A DNA stretch of 64,000 nucleotides from Actinomadura sp. NBRC 104425. Its GTDB lineage: Bacteria > Actinomycetota > Actinomycetes > Streptosporangiales > Streptosporangiaceae. Both the position numbers and the translations under genes were made by a program. The notes beneath the pieces were generated by a model. That model was not told where the DNA came from and searched no databases. It worked only from the letters and a program-made list of their open reading frames with translations. Positions 35,843 to 44,443 of this stretch are shown piece by piece (within the stretch, counting starts at the first letter, position 1; each line of letters begins with the position of its first letter). The stretch is from NCBI RefSeq assembly GCF_030269545.1, contig NZ_BSTN01000017.1, positions 22,856-86,855 of the forward strand, read 5' to 3'.

Positions 35843-36249
35843 ATGATGGCGGTGGTGTTGGGGTCGGGGGATTTGGCGGGTGCCTGTGGTGCGGTTCGTG
35901 CCTGGACCGGCCATGCGGCGAGCGAGGCGGCGTGGCACGGTTCGGAGGCGCAGGCCAATGGGGGGCATGGGGTGGTGGCGCCGTGGTTTCAGCCCTCTTG
36001 GCCGTGGGCGTGGGAGTCTGCTTTGGGACAGGCGTCTGCCGGGCCGGTGGGGATGTTGCCGGGGGTGCGGCGGTCTGATCGGCCTGCTCGGGAATTGAGG
36101 TGCGGCGCTGCCCGTGTTGTGGGGCGTCGGATTGTCGCTGGGGTGTCGGTTTTCAAGCACGAGTTGTATGGGGTGGGGTGGGGGTTGCGGGCGCGCGCCG
36201 AGGAGGATTTCAGGCTTGGTTCGTCGGTGGGGGGTGGTGGGACGTGGGC
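35843..36249 (+). pseudogene. Mini-unit 5 of the drmD/drmMI junction array
   Basis: Starts MMAVVLGSGDLAGACGAVRA, then about 180 bases with no counterpart in the other units, then VVGRRIVAGVSVFKHELYGV and LRARAEEDFRLGSSVGGGG, matching the end of unit 1 and running to the ATG of drmD at 36250. The longest and least conserved unit. Confidence 0.55.
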
Positions 36250-39200
36250 ATGACGGCGGTGGTGCCGGAGTTGGGGGATCTGGTCGTTGTCCGTGGCGAG
36301 CATTGGGTCGTCAGTGATGTCGCGCCGGGGGAGTGGACGCTCGTCCGGCTGACGAGCGTCGCGGACGGCGGGTACGGCCGCGAGCTGTCCGTCGTGTGGG
36401 AGGTCGAACCCGGGCGGCGGGTGCTGGAGCGGGAGACCCTGCCGAAGGTCGATGCGGACCGGTTCGATGATCCGGGGAGGCTGGCGGCGTTCATCGACGC
36501 GGTGCGGTGGAGTGCCGTCACCTCGGCGGACACCGACATGTTGCAGGCGCCGTTCCGGTCCGGGGTGAAGGTGGAGACCTACCAGTTGGAGCCGGTGGCG
36601 CGTGCGCTGAAGGCGCCGACGGCCAACCTGCTGATCGCGGACGACGTCGGGCTCGGCAAGACGATCGAGGCCGGGCTGGTCGCACTGGAACTCAAGCTGA
36701 GGCACCGGATCAACAGCGTCGTGGTCGTCTGCCCGGCGGCGCTGACCTTCAAGTGGCGCGACGAGATGGCCGACAAGTTCGGCCTCGACTTCAAGATCGT
36801 GAACTCCGAGCTGCTGAAGGAGATGCTGCGGACGCACGGGCCGGCGGCCAATCCCTTCCGGGTGTATCCGCAGGTCATCGTCAGCCTGTCATGGCTGCGC
36901 GGGGCGCGGGCGCAAAGCCTGGTGGAAGAGGTCATCGCCGATCGCGCCCTCGGGGCGCGGCCGCCGTTCGATCTGCTCATTGTCGACGAGGCGCACCACA
37001 TCGCTCCGGCCGCACCCAAGGGCATCCGGACGGTCGATTCGCAGCAGACCAGGATGATGCGCCGGTTCGCCCGGCACTTTCGGCATCGGGTGTTCCTGTC
37101 CGCCACCCCGCACAACGGGTATCCGGAGTCTTTCACCGCGCTGCTGGAGATGATCGACCCGCAGCGGTTCGTCCGCGGCGTCCAGCCTCCGAAGAAGGTG
37201 CAGGACGAGGCGGTGATCCGGCGGACGAAGAGCGACATCCGCAACCTCGACGGCTCCCCCAGGTATCCGGGGAGGGAGACCCGCTCGCTCGTCGTGGAGT
37301 ATCCGGAGGCGGAACGTCGGGTTCACGGGTGGCTGAACGAGTACACCCGGCGTCGGCGGGTGCGGATGCGGCGTTCTAAGGCCGCCGCGCAGGCCGCCGA
37401 CCTTTCGGCGCTGGTGTTGAAGAAGCGGTTCTTCTCCTCCCCGGCGGCCTTCGCCGCGACCATCGCCGTCCATCGGGAGTCGCTCGAACGGCTCGGGACG
37501 AAGGCGCCCGCGCACGAGGTCCCCGAGTGGCTCCAGGAGTTCATGACCGATGACGAGGACGTGTTCGCCGAGGCCGAGGACGAGGCGCTGACGCGTTCGG
37601 CCCGGCTGCAACCGTCCCTCACCCCGGAGGAGCAAGAACTCCTGGAACAGATGGAGCAGTGGGCGCTCACGCACGAGGCCGCCGCCGACGCCAAGGCGAA
37701 GGCCCTGATCGAGCATGTGGCGGGCATCTGCCGGCCCGGCGGAGCGTGGAATGACGAACGCGTCGTCATCTTCACCGAATACCGGGAGACGCAGCGTTGG
37801 CTTGCGACGCTGCTGCAGCAGGCCGGGCTCGGCCGGGAACGGCTCGCCCTGCTGCACGGGGGCATGTCGATCCCCGATCGGGAACGTCTGCGGCACGCTT
37901 TCCAGGCCGACCCCGCACAGCACCCGGCCCGCATCCTGGTGGCCACCGACGCCGCCGGAGAGGGCATCGACCTCCAGCGGTACTGCCATCGCGTCATCAA
38001 CTACGACATCCCGTTCAACCCCAACAAGCTGGAGCAGCGGATAGGCCGCATCGACCGCTACGGGCAGCGGCACGTGGTGCAGGTGTGGCACTTCGTGGGG
38101 TCGGGATGGCGGCAGGCCGCCCCGGGCTCCTACGAGGCCGACCTTGAGTTCCTGTCACGGGTGGCCAGGAAGGTCGCCCGCATGGAGCAGGATCTGGGCG
38201 CCGTCAACGCGGTGCTCGCGGCGGCCGTGCAGGACCGGATGCTCGGCCGGGCGCGGAATGTCGATATCGAACGCCGGACGTCGGCCGAGGCGATGCGTGA
38301 GGACGGCAGAGTCGACACCGCGCAGGCCCTGGCGCCGGAGGAGGGCGTCAGCGCGCAGGTCGCCCGGCTGCGCGCCCAGCTCGACCGGTCCGTCGACGAG
38401 CTGAGGATCACCCCGGCCAACATTCACCGCGTTGTGTCGACGGCCCTCGGTCTGGCGCGGCAGCAGCCCTTGGAAGCGCTTTCCGGCAGCGGTGACGGGG
38501 ATGGGGGCTTGTACCGGGTGCCGACGCTGACCAAGTCGTGGGCGAAGGTGACCGAGGGTCTGCCGCACAAGGTCACCGGGGAGATTCGGCCCGTCACTTT
38601 CGATCCCGAACTGGTGGACGGCAGCGATGACGTAGTCCTGGCCCACCTGGGGCATCCGCTCACCGCGATGTCGGTCGGGTTGCTGCGCGCGGCCATGTGG
38701 GGACGCACCGCGGGGCTCCACCGCGTCGCCGCGGTCGTCAGCGACGACGATCGGCTGGAGGCGGTCGCGGCAGCCGTGTACGGCAGGCTCGTCCTCGTCG
38801 GCGCGGACGGAAGCCGCCTGCACGAGGAGATCATCAGCGGCGGGGTCTGGCTCAGGCCCCGGTTCGGCCGCATCGAGGGCGTCGGGTTCCTCGACGACGT
38901 GCTGTCACGGGCGCTGAACCGGCCGCGGATCACCGCGGCGTCCCCGCCCATCCGCGCCCGGTTGGCGCAGCAGTGGCCGCGGCTGCGCGAACCGTTGCTG
39001 CAGTCTCTCCAGGCCAGGGCCGAGGCGCGACGGTCGTCGCTGGAGCGGCGTCTGACCAGGCGGCGGGACGACGAGATCAAGCGGGTCAATGCCAATCTCG
39101 ACCAGTTGGCGGCGAGCCTGCGCACCATGCTGGCGACCGAGACCGACGAGGGCCAGCAGATGCTCGCCGTCGAAAGCGGAGCCGAACGGCGCGAGTGGCA

Positions 39201-39336
39201 ACGCCGACTCGACGGCATCGACGCCGACCGGGAATGCGAAACACGGCTGATCCGGGAGCGCTACGAGGTGGTGCGGCATCATGTCTTCCCCGCGGCCGTG
39301 CTTTTCGTCGTCCCGGAATGGGAGGCCACCAGGTAG
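36250..39336 (+). CDS. drmD: DISARM SNF2-like helicase DrmD, second copy
   Basis: 1,028 residues, full-length and in frame, paralogous to the gene at 44716. Walker A ADDVGLGKTIEAG (~130-142), DEAH box in LIVDEAHHIAP (~244), SAT motif LFLSATPHNGY-like VFLSATPHNGY, TDAAGEGIDLQ, and motif VI EQRIGRIDRYGQ are all intact, so ATPase activity is expected. Coiled-coil-like basic C-terminus. ATG 36250 is the sixth and only complete copy of the repeated drmD start. drmA, drmB and drmC are missing downstream; a hairpin follows the stop. It would need partners from the operon at 44716 to work in DISARM. Confidence 0.88.
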   Translation: MTAVVPELGDLVVVRGEHWVVSDVAPGEWTLVRLTSVADGGYGRELSVVWEVEPGRRVLERETLPKVDADRFDDPGRLAAFIDAVRWSAVTSADTDMLQAPFRSGVKVETYQLEPVARALKAPTANLLIADDVGLGKTIEAGLVALELKLRHRINSVVVVCPAALTFKWRDEMADKFGLDFKIVNSELLKEMLRTHGPAANPFRVYPQVIVSLSWLRGARAQSLVEEVIADRALGARPPFDLLIVDEAHHIAPAAPKGIRTVDSQQTRMMRRFARHFRHRVFLSATPHNGYPESFTALLEMIDPQRFVRGVQPPKKVQDEAVIRRTKSDIRNLDGSPRYPGRETRSLVVEYPEAERRVHGWLNEYTRRRRVRMRRSKAAAQAADLSALVLKKRFFSSPAAFAATIAVHRESLERLGTKAPAHEVPEWLQEFMTDDEDVFAEAEDEALTRSARLQPSLTPEEQELLEQMEQWALTHEAAADAKAKALIEHVAGICRPGGAWNDERVVIFTEYRETQRWLATLLQQAGLGRERLALLHGGMSIPDRERLRHAFQADPAQHPARILVATDAAGEGIDLQRYCHRVINYDIPFNPNKLEQRIGRIDRYGQRHVVQVWHFVGSGWRQAAPGSYEADLEFLSRVARKVARMEQDLGAVNAVLAAAVQDRMLGRARNVDIERRTSAEAMREDGRVDTAQALAPEEGVSAQVARLRAQLDRSVDELRITPANIHRVVSTALGLARQQPLEALSGSGDGDGGLYRVPTLTKSWAKVTEGLPHKVTGEIRPVTFDPELVDGSDDVVLAHLGHPLTAMSVGLLRAAMWGRTAGLHRVAAVVSDDDRLEAVAAAVYGRLVLVGADGSRLHEEIISGGVWLRPRFGRIEGVGFLDDVLSRALNRPRITAASPPIRARLAQQWPRLREPLLQSLQARAEARRSSLERRLTRRRDDEIKRVNANLDQLAASLRTMLATETDEGQQMLAVESGAERREWQRRLDGIDADRECETRLIRERYEVVRHHVFPAAVLFVVPEWEATR

Positions 39337-39348
39337 GACGCGGCGTGC

Positions 39349-39375
39349 CCGCCGTCCAGTTGATGGGGACGGCGG
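39349..39375 (+). terminator. Hairpin after the second drmD
   Basis: CCGCCGTCC (39349-39357) and GGACGGCGG (39367-39375) form a perfect 9-bp stem with a nine-base loop, 12 bases after the stop. There is no clear T-tract. It suggests that the partial DISARM block ends here. Confidence 0.5.
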
Positions 39376-39421
39376 TTCGGCGGACTTCACGAAAACGCGA
39401 TGCCGGACGGTAGGGCTCTGG

Positions 39422-39622
39422 TCATCGCTCTGTCGGCTGGTGGACGATGCGCTGGATGAAGGCGGCCCATTCGGTGGGGGTGAACTCCAGGACGGGGCCG
39501 GTGCCGTGTTGCTTGGAGTCGCGTACGCCGATGGTGCCGTCGTCGGCTCGACCGACCTCGACGCAGGTGCTGTTAAGCCCGCTGTGGCTGGACTTGCGCC
39601 AGCCTACATAGTCGGTGGCCAT
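39422..39622 (-). CDS. DUF397 protein (copy 1)
   Basis: 66 residues: MATDYVGWRKSSHSGLNSTC, VEVGRADDGTIGVRDSK, then FTPTEWAAFIQRIV. The WRKSS-x-S, C-VEV, IGVRDSK and F-x-P-x-EW-x-AF pattern is that of DUF397, small actinobacterial proteins paired with XRE/Scr1-type regulators and thought to act as their antagonists or as toxin-antitoxin partners. Nearly identical to the copy at 39935, and part of a cluster upstream of which lies the XRE gene (41708-40827). Confidence 0.85.
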   Translation of the reverse strand: MATDYVGWRKSSHSGLNSTCVEVGRADDGTIGVRDSKQHGTGPVLEFTPTEWAAFIQRIVHQPTER

Positions 39623-39629
39623 CGGTCTT

Positions 39630-39785
39630 TCTCCTAGTGGATGAACTGCTGTGGCACAGGATTGGCCGGTGCTGTGCTGTTCAGCGTCCCATATGCCGAT
39701 GGCACCGTCAGTGTACCCCGCGGCTTTAATGCACTTGCCTTTGGTTGTGCTGTGGTTGGACTGGCGCAGTGGGTGTGCCTGTTCC
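39630..39785 (-). pseudogene. Degenerate DUF397 remnant (copy b1)
   Basis: The minus strand reads LRQSNHSTTKGKCIKAAGYT, DGAIGIWDAEQHSTGQSC: a DUF397 pattern with its start, WRKSS motif and C-terminal F-x-P-x-EW lost. A close relative (b2) lies at 40140-40290, upstream of the second intact gene, so intact gene plus remnant was duplicated as a unit. Confidence 0.6.
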
Positions 39786-39934
39786 GCCCCGTTGCCGTTG
39801 GTGGGCTGGCCGCTTTACCGGGGCTTCTCGCCTCGGGGGAGTGTCAGATGGGGCCGGTGCTGTCGGTGGCTTGCGCGGCTTGGGGGCGCCACTCCCGTCG
39901 TGCCTGGACTTGCGTCAACCCGTGTAGTGCCTGG

Positions 39935-40135
39935 TCACCCGCTGGTTTCGGGGGCGACGAGCTGACGGATGAAGGCGGCCCATTCGGCAGGCGTGAACTC
40001 CAGGACGGGGCCGGTGCCGTGTTGCTTGGAGTCGCGTACGCCGATGGTGCCGTCGTCAGCACGTCCGACCTCGACGCAGTCAGCTCCGGGCTCGCTTCGG
40101 CTCGACTTGCGCCAGCCTACATAGTCGGTGGCCAT
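39935..40135 (-). CDS. DUF397 protein (copy 2)
   Basis: 66 residues: MATDYVGWRKSSRSEPGADC, VEVGRADDGTIGVRDSK, FTPAEWAAFIRQLVAP. ATG 40135 follows GGGAGAAAG. Differs from copy 1 mainly in the variable SRSEPGAD segment and the last residues. Probably an accessory partner of the XRE regulator at 40827; several paralogues with differing variable segments are common in actinomycete genomes. Confidence 0.85.
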   Translation of the reverse strand: MATDYVGWRKSSRSEPGADCVEVGRADDGTIGVRDSKQHGTGPVLEFTPAEWAAFIRQLVAPETSG

Positions 40136-40139
40136 CGGT

Positions 40140-40290
40140 CTTTCTCCCGGTGGATGAACTGCTGTGGCACAGGATCTGCCGGTGCTGTGCTGTTCAGCGT
40201 CCCATATGCCGATGACACCGTCAGCGCACTCCGTGGCTTCAACGCACTTGCCTTTGGATGTGCTCCGACTGGCCTCCGCCATCGTATGTA
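40140..40290 (-). pseudogene. Degenerate DUF397 remnant (copy b2)
   Basis: The minus strand reads MAEASRSTSKGKCVEATECA, DGVIGIWDAEQHSTGRSC, then a proline-rich end. It has the central DUF397 pattern without the start motif or the terminal helix. Sister of remnant b1 at 39630-39785. Confidence 0.55.
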
Positions 40291-40641
40291 GCGCTTGGCT
40301 ATTGCCCTGCTGAGTGGCGGTTGATCGTTCGAGCGGAGGCCGCTCAATCGTGGGAGCTTTAGGGGGGCCGGTGCCGTGTGCTTGAAGTCGTGTGCGCTGA
40401 CGGTGTCGTCGGTGGCTTGGGAGTTCCACGCGGGTGCGTGGGGCTGGTGCGGGGCGACTTGTGCCAGTGGAGGTGCCTGTTCCGCCCTGTTGCCGTTGGT
40501 GGGCTGGCCGCTTAACCGGGTTTCTAGCGCCGGGGGGAGTGTCAGATGGGGCCGGTGCTGTCGGTGGCTTGTGCGGCTCGGGGCGCGGCTTCCGTCGTGC
40601 GTGGACTTGCGTCAACCCGTGTGGTGCCTGGTGACCGCTGG

Positions 40642-40830
40642 TTACTGGTGCTTGATCACTCGTATGAGAGCTGCCCATTCGGTGGGGGTGCACTCCAGGA
40701 TGGGGCCGGTGCCGTGTTGCTTGGAGTCGCGTACGCCGATGGTGCCGTCGTCAGCACGTCCAACTTCGATGCACTCAGCTCCGGCCGCGCTCCTGCTGGA
40801 CTTACGCCAGTGAGTGTACTTCCGCGTCAT
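40642..40830 (-). CDS. DUF397 protein (copy 3), coupled to the XRE regulator
   Basis: 62 residues: MTRKYTHWRKSSRSAAGAEC, IEVGRADDGTIGVRDSK, CTPTEWAALIRVI. ATG 40830 overlaps the XRE stop by four bases (ATGA), so this is the cognate partner of that regulator; copies 1 and 2 lie further downstream on the same strand. Confidence 0.88.
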   Translation of the reverse strand: MTRKYTHWRKSSRSAAGAECIEVGRADDGTIGVRDSKQHGTGPILECTPTEWAALIRVIKHQ

Positions 40831-41708
40831 TGACGGGCTCCGTTGGTTTCGTTTAGTCGGTCAGCTGCCTCTCGGAGCAGCATAAGGCTGTCGTCCTGGG
40901 AGAGGGTAGCTCGGCTGAGATGATCGTAGATCTGTGTGTACCTCTCCACCTCGTCCCGCTCGGCGTGTACGAGGTCAGCGTTGATCGTTTCGACCAGAGC
41001 CATTGGCGGGTCTGCGGGATCGGAGAAGGTGTAGAGGAAGAACGAGACTGTGGGCACTAGGGCGCCCTCGATGGACGCGTCCACCGGCAGGATCCGGAGG
41101 GAGAGGCGTGGTTCCGCGGTCACCACTCGGATGATGTGCTTGAGCTGGGCAGCCATCGTCTTCGCGGGGATGGTGAGACGGCGTACAACCACCTCGTCCA
41201 GGATGAACTCGCAGACCGGGCCGCCTTCGCCCAGAACGATGCGCTGGCGTTCCAGCCGGGCTTCCTTCATCGGCTCGGGTATGAAGTTCAGCTTGCCCTG
41301 GCCTTCCGCTCGTTTGATCATCGCTGCGATTGTCTCGGGGGTCTGCAGCAGTCCGGGGATCGTGCTGGGGCTGTAGCTGCGGATGGTGGCGGCGCCGAAT
41401 TCGATGTCGGCGTAGAGGCGCTGGCGGGCGCCCATGGAGTCGCCGTAGTCGTCCCACCAGCCGCGCTCGGAGGCGTCGCAGGCGATGCGCAGGACCTCCT
41501 GTCGCTTCTCCTCGCTGGCGTTCAGCGCCTTGAGGATCTTGATGATCGCGGGGATGTCGGGACGGCAGCTCGCGTTCTCCAGGCGGCTGACCTTCATCCG
41601 CGAGTAGTGGACGAGGTCGGCCAGGCGTCCGGCGGTCAGGCCGGCCTCCTGGCGCAGCGCGCGCAGCTCGGTTCCGAGCCGGTGGCGCCGGACGAAGGGG
41701 CTGGTCAT
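40827..41708 (-). CDS. XRE-family regulator with DUF5753 domain (Scr1-like)
   Basis: 293 residues. N-terminal HTH (ELRALRQEAGLTAGRLADLV, then YSRMKVSRLENASCRPD, residues ~13-50) and a DUF5753 ligand/effector domain from ~90 (FGAATIRSYSPSTIPGLLQT, and later the conserved RILPVDASIEGAL). Such proteins pair with DUF397 proteins in actinomycetes and affect development or act as toxin-antitoxin-like modules. ATG 41708; overlaps DUF397 copy 3. Divergent from the HATPase gene, a frequent arrangement. Confidence 0.88.
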   Translation of the reverse strand: MTSPFVRRHRLGTELRALRQEAGLTAGRLADLVHYSRMKVSRLENASCRPDIPAIIKILKALNASEEKRQEVLRIACDASERGWWDDYGDSMGARQRLYADIEFGAATIRSYSPSTIPGLLQTPETIAAMIKRAEGQGKLNFIPEPMKEARLERQRIVLGEGGPVCEFILDEVVVRRLTIPAKTMAAQLKHIIRVVTAEPRLSLRILPVDASIEGALVPTVSFFLYTFSDPADPPMALVETINADLVHAERDEVERYTQIYDHLSRATLSQDDSLMLLREAADRLNETNGARQ

Positions 41709-42075
41709 CGGTTGACCTCCCTATGGACTGAGTGCTGTAGCGCCGATCACGGCGCGTGTCGGGTGACAACGTTCCGCAACCGTAATCGAAAAACAAGCCG
41801 CTGTCCTAATCAGGTCAGAAAGTGGTCCGGAAGTGACCAATTTGCTCGTCTATGCGTTCTCGCTGAACGTTCATCTCGCGAGCGTTTCCGGCGCGTGAAT
41901 CACGCGGCGCGTGCAAACACGCGGTGACCGCTCAACCAGGGTGAGCGTGCGTATTCGCTTTTCTTAACGGCGCGGCCGTCGCGCGCGTATCCACGCCTGT
42001 AGAAGTGGTGACGAGAGACACACCGCAAACGGCGGCGACAGCAACCGGCCGTCGTGAATCCCCGTGAGGTGACCC
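41709..42075. other. Divergent intergenic region between the XRE and HATPase genes
   Basis: About 365 bases, relatively AT-rich around 41760-41890 (for example TAATCGAAAAACAAG), as expected for divergent promoters. I see the short palindrome GAACGTTC near 41872. A ribosome binding site (GTGAGGTGA) precedes the right-hand gene. No gene. Confidence 0.45.
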
Positions 42076-42516
42076 ATGTGCCTGGTGACGTTCCTGGCGG
42101 CAGATGACGGCGCGCAGCGCTGGCGGCGGTCGTTCCCCGGTGAGCCGGGCGAGGCCTCTAACGCCCGGCGGTTCGTCGCCACTCTGCTCGACGACTGCCC
42201 ATGCCTGGACGAGGTGCTGATGGCGACCGGCGAGCTGGTCGTCAACGCGCTGCGGCACACCAAGTCCGGCGGGCCGGGCGGGCGGTTCACCGTCGAGGTG
42301 GGGCGGTCCGGCCGGCTGGTCGGGGTGGCGGTGACCGACCAGGGCGGCCCCTCCGAGCCGTCCGTCGTGGTCGCGGGGGAGATGGATGAGACGGGCCGGG
42401 GGCTGCGGATGGTGTCCACCATGGCCACCGGCTGGGGCTGGTTCGGCAACGAGCACGCCCGCACGGTCGCGGCCGTGTTCGCCGCGCCCGGCGTCTCCTG
42501 GGTGGCCGCCGCATGA
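42076..42516 (+). CDS. Anti-sigma-factor-like ATP-binding protein (HATPase, RsbW type)
   Basis: 146 residues. Single GHKL ATPase domain: N-box ELVVNALRHTKS (~54-65), G1 VAVTDQGGP (~92-100), G2 DETGRGLRMVSTM (~109-121). Members are serine kinases or anti-sigma factors, or small partners of XRE/DUF397 loci. ATG 42076; its stop overlaps the next gene (ATGA). Confidence 0.85.
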   Translation: MCLVTFLAADDGAQRWRRSFPGEPGEASNARRFVATLLDDCPCLDEVLMATGELVVNALRHTKSGGPGGRFTVEVGRSGRLVGVAVTDQGGPSEPSVVVAGEMDETGRGLRMVSTMATGWGWFGNEHARTVAAVFAAPGVSWVAAA

Positions 42517-43067
42517 CCCCCGCAACGCTGTACGCGCAGACCACCGAGCGGATCCGGTCGGCCATGAGCGCCGCGATGCGCGCCGACCCCCAGGTGATTT
42601 CGGCCGTGCTGGGGGCCGCACCGCGCGGAGCCGACCGTGCAAGCCTCGCCTTCCTGCGGGACGCGCGTGGGATGACGTTGGGGCTGTCGGCGGCGCTCAC
42701 GACGGTGCTCGGTCGGCACCGCTACGGCCGCAGCAACTACGAGCAGGTCGTGTGCCTGTCCTGCGGCACGGTGCAGTGCCGGACGCTTCGCTGTGTCGCC
42801 GAGGCGCTCGCCGCATACGGGTTCCAGTTCACCGGCGTCGACCGCGCGGAGGCGTGGCGCCGTGCCGAAAGCTGGTTCGCGCATCAGGCGGGGACGCTCG
42901 TGGCGGTGGCGGTGGAGCAGTTCCCCGAGGGGTTCATCGCGCGCTGCGCGTCCATGGAACCCGTGCTCATCGTCGACCGCCGTACCGGGGAGCTCACCCA
43001 GTGGCCGCAGCTGCCCAGCGCCGCGCTCGTCGAGCACTACCGCCGCTACCGGCAGGCCCAGCAGTAA
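42513..43067 (+). CDS. Hypothetical protein with Cys-rich segment
   Basis: 184 residues, family not recognised. CLSCGTVQCRTLRC (~81-94) contains four cysteines and could bind zinc. Helical N-terminus (TTERIRSAMSAAMRADPQVI) and an alpha/beta-like C-terminus (VEQFPEGFIARCASMEPVLI). No signal or membrane span. Coupled by a four-base overlap to the HATPase gene, so it may be its partner; function unknown. Confidence 0.6.
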   Translation: MTPATLYAQTTERIRSAMSAAMRADPQVISAVLGAAPRGADRASLAFLRDARGMTLGLSAALTTVLGRHRYGRSNYEQVVCLSCGTVQCRTLRCVAEALAAYGFQFTGVDRAEAWRRAESWFAHQAGTLVAVAVEQFPEGFIARCASMEPVLIVDRRTGELTQWPQLPSAALVEHYRRYRQAQQ

Positions 43068-43108
43068 GAGGCCTTCGGACGGGGCGTTTCTCGCTCCGTT
43101 GACTTCCT

Positions 43109-43128
43109 CCCCCGCCTGAAGGCGGGGG
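43109..43128. repeat. Terminal hairpin, tnpB 3' side
   Basis: Perfect 8-bp stem with TGAA loop, about 100 bases beyond the tnpB stop, where the right end and the guide-like (omega/reRNA) RNA of such elements normally end. Identical to the hairpin at 44444-44463. Confidence 0.8.
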
Positions 43129-43225
43129 TTCCAACCGTCGCCGGTCGGTCTTCCTGCTTCACCGCCGGTCGCCTCGCCCGAGAGGACTCTCGCCCTGAGG
43201 TCTTACACCAGCTCCACAGGCGTTT

Positions 43226-44331
43226 CAGCTCTCCGCCAGCCCGGCGGCGAGCAGGTTCTTGGCCGCGTTCACGCAGCGGTCGTGGACCGCGCCGCAGGCG
43301 CACTGCCACGTCCGGACGTCCAGCGGCATCGTGTCCTGCGCGGTGCCGCATGCCGAGCACAGCTTGGAGGACGGGTACCAGCGGTCTGCGACCAGCAGTT
43401 GGCGCCCGTATCAGGCGCACTTGTACTCCAGTATCGACCGCAGCTGGCGCCACGATGCGTCGGAGATGGCGCGGGCGAGCGAGTGGTTGCGGACCAGGTT
43501 GCGGACGGCCAGGTTCTCGATCACGACCGTTTGGTTCTCACGGACGAGCCGAGTCGACAGCTTGTGCAGAAAGTCGCGGCGCCGGTCGGCGATGCGGGCG
43601 TGGATGCGGGCGACGCGCCGCCGGGCCTTCTCCCGGTTCGCGCTGCCCTTGGCCTTGCGGGACAGGGCACGCTGCGCCCTGGCGAGCCTGCGCCGATCGC
43701 GGCGTTCGTGCCGGGGGTTGGTGATCTTCTCCCCGGTGGACAGCGTCACCAGCGCCGTGATCCCGGCATCCACCCCCACAGCCGACTCGACCGGGGCCGG
43801 CGGACAGATCTTCTCCTCGACGAGGATGGACACGAACCAGCGCCCGGCCGCGTCCCGGCTCACGGTCACGGTGGACGGCTCGGCCCCCTCCGGGAGGGGA
43901 CGAGACCACACGATGTCCAGCGGGCGGTTCATCTTCGCCAGGTGCAAACGCCCGTCCCGCCGGCGGAACGCCGAACGGGTGTACTCGGCCGACGCCCGCG
44001 ACTTCTTCTTGCTCTTGAACGTGGGGTATTCGGCCCGCTTGGCGAAGAGGTTCGCAAACGCCGCCTGCAGGTGCCGCAGCGCCTGCTGCAACGGCACGCT
44101 GGACACCTCACCCAAAAACGCAAGCTCCCGGGTGCGCTTCCATTCGGTGAGCATCGCGGAGGTCTCGGCGTAGGAGACCTTTCGGCCTTCCAGGGTGTAG
44201 GTGCGGGTCCGCTCCTCCAGCGCCTTGTTGTAGACCGGGCGGACGCAACCGAACGTTTTGAGCAGTTCTTCGGCCTGCCCGACAGTCGGGTGGAAGCGGT
44301 ACTTGTACGCCCGCTTCACGATCTGCGCCAC
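43226..44331 (-). pseudogene. tnpB: tnpB (RuvC nuclease) interrupted by an in-frame TGA
   Basis: 368 codons including the interruption. Starts at GTG 44331 (MAQIVKRAYKYRFHPTVGQA). RuvC-I is in AVGVDAGITALV, RuvC-II in QTVVIENLAVRNLV. At 43413-43411 the reading reaches EYKCA-TGA-YGRQLLVADRW; relatives have a Trp codon (TGG) here. Beyond the TGA the frame continues correctly with the zinc finger (CSACGTAQD...CACGAVHD) and RuvC-III (DRCVNAAKNLLAAGL) to the true stop at 43226. One TGG-to-TGA change thus removes the zinc finger and the third catalytic Asp. It is otherwise undamaged, so the loss is recent. Confidence 0.88.
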
Positions 44332-44443
44332 AATCTCACACGGTACCGCGAGATCACTGAAGTTTCGATCGCTTGTTCGATACGGTGATTCACCTGGCGG
44401 TGAATCGCCTGCCCCTGTCCTGCTCCGCAGGGGTCTGATTCCT

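Larger units (their letters stand above)
34839..36249 (+). repeat. Array of five diverged drmD-head/drmMI-tail mini-units
   Basis: Units start at 34839, 35096, 35370, 35637 and 35843, and the true drmD starts at 36250, giving periods of 257, 274, 267, 206 and 407 bases. Each begins like drmD (ATG, GDLVVVR-like, then VSDV-x-x-GEW-x-L) and after ~30 codons switches to the drmMI C-terminus (GH-x-x-L-NDxE-R-x-x, R-x-ILDR). The units differ by many substitutions and indels. This is what tandem duplication of a drmMI|drmD junction, or repeated internal deletion of drmD-drmMI blocks, would leave. Confidence 0.85.
39779..40640. repeat. Direct repeats in the DUF397 cluster
   Basis: Two levels of duplication. 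About 310 bases containing a DUF397 gene and remnant b (39460-39770) recur at 39980-40290. About 165 bases at 39779-39950, with GCCGTTGGTGGGCTGGCCGC and GGCCGGTGCTGTCGGTGGCT, recur at 40477-40640. The latter block, read on the minus strand, looks like a third, heavily decayed DUF397 type. Confidence 0.65.

Noticed and set aside
30817..39336. A complete second DISARM system
   Set aside because: Only drmMI and drmD are present; no drmA, drmB or drmC lies between 39,336 and the tnpB element.
43411..44331. TnpB as a complete, shorter functional protein
   Set aside because: The frame continues past the TGA with the conserved zinc finger and RuvC-III residues, so the short form is truncated.
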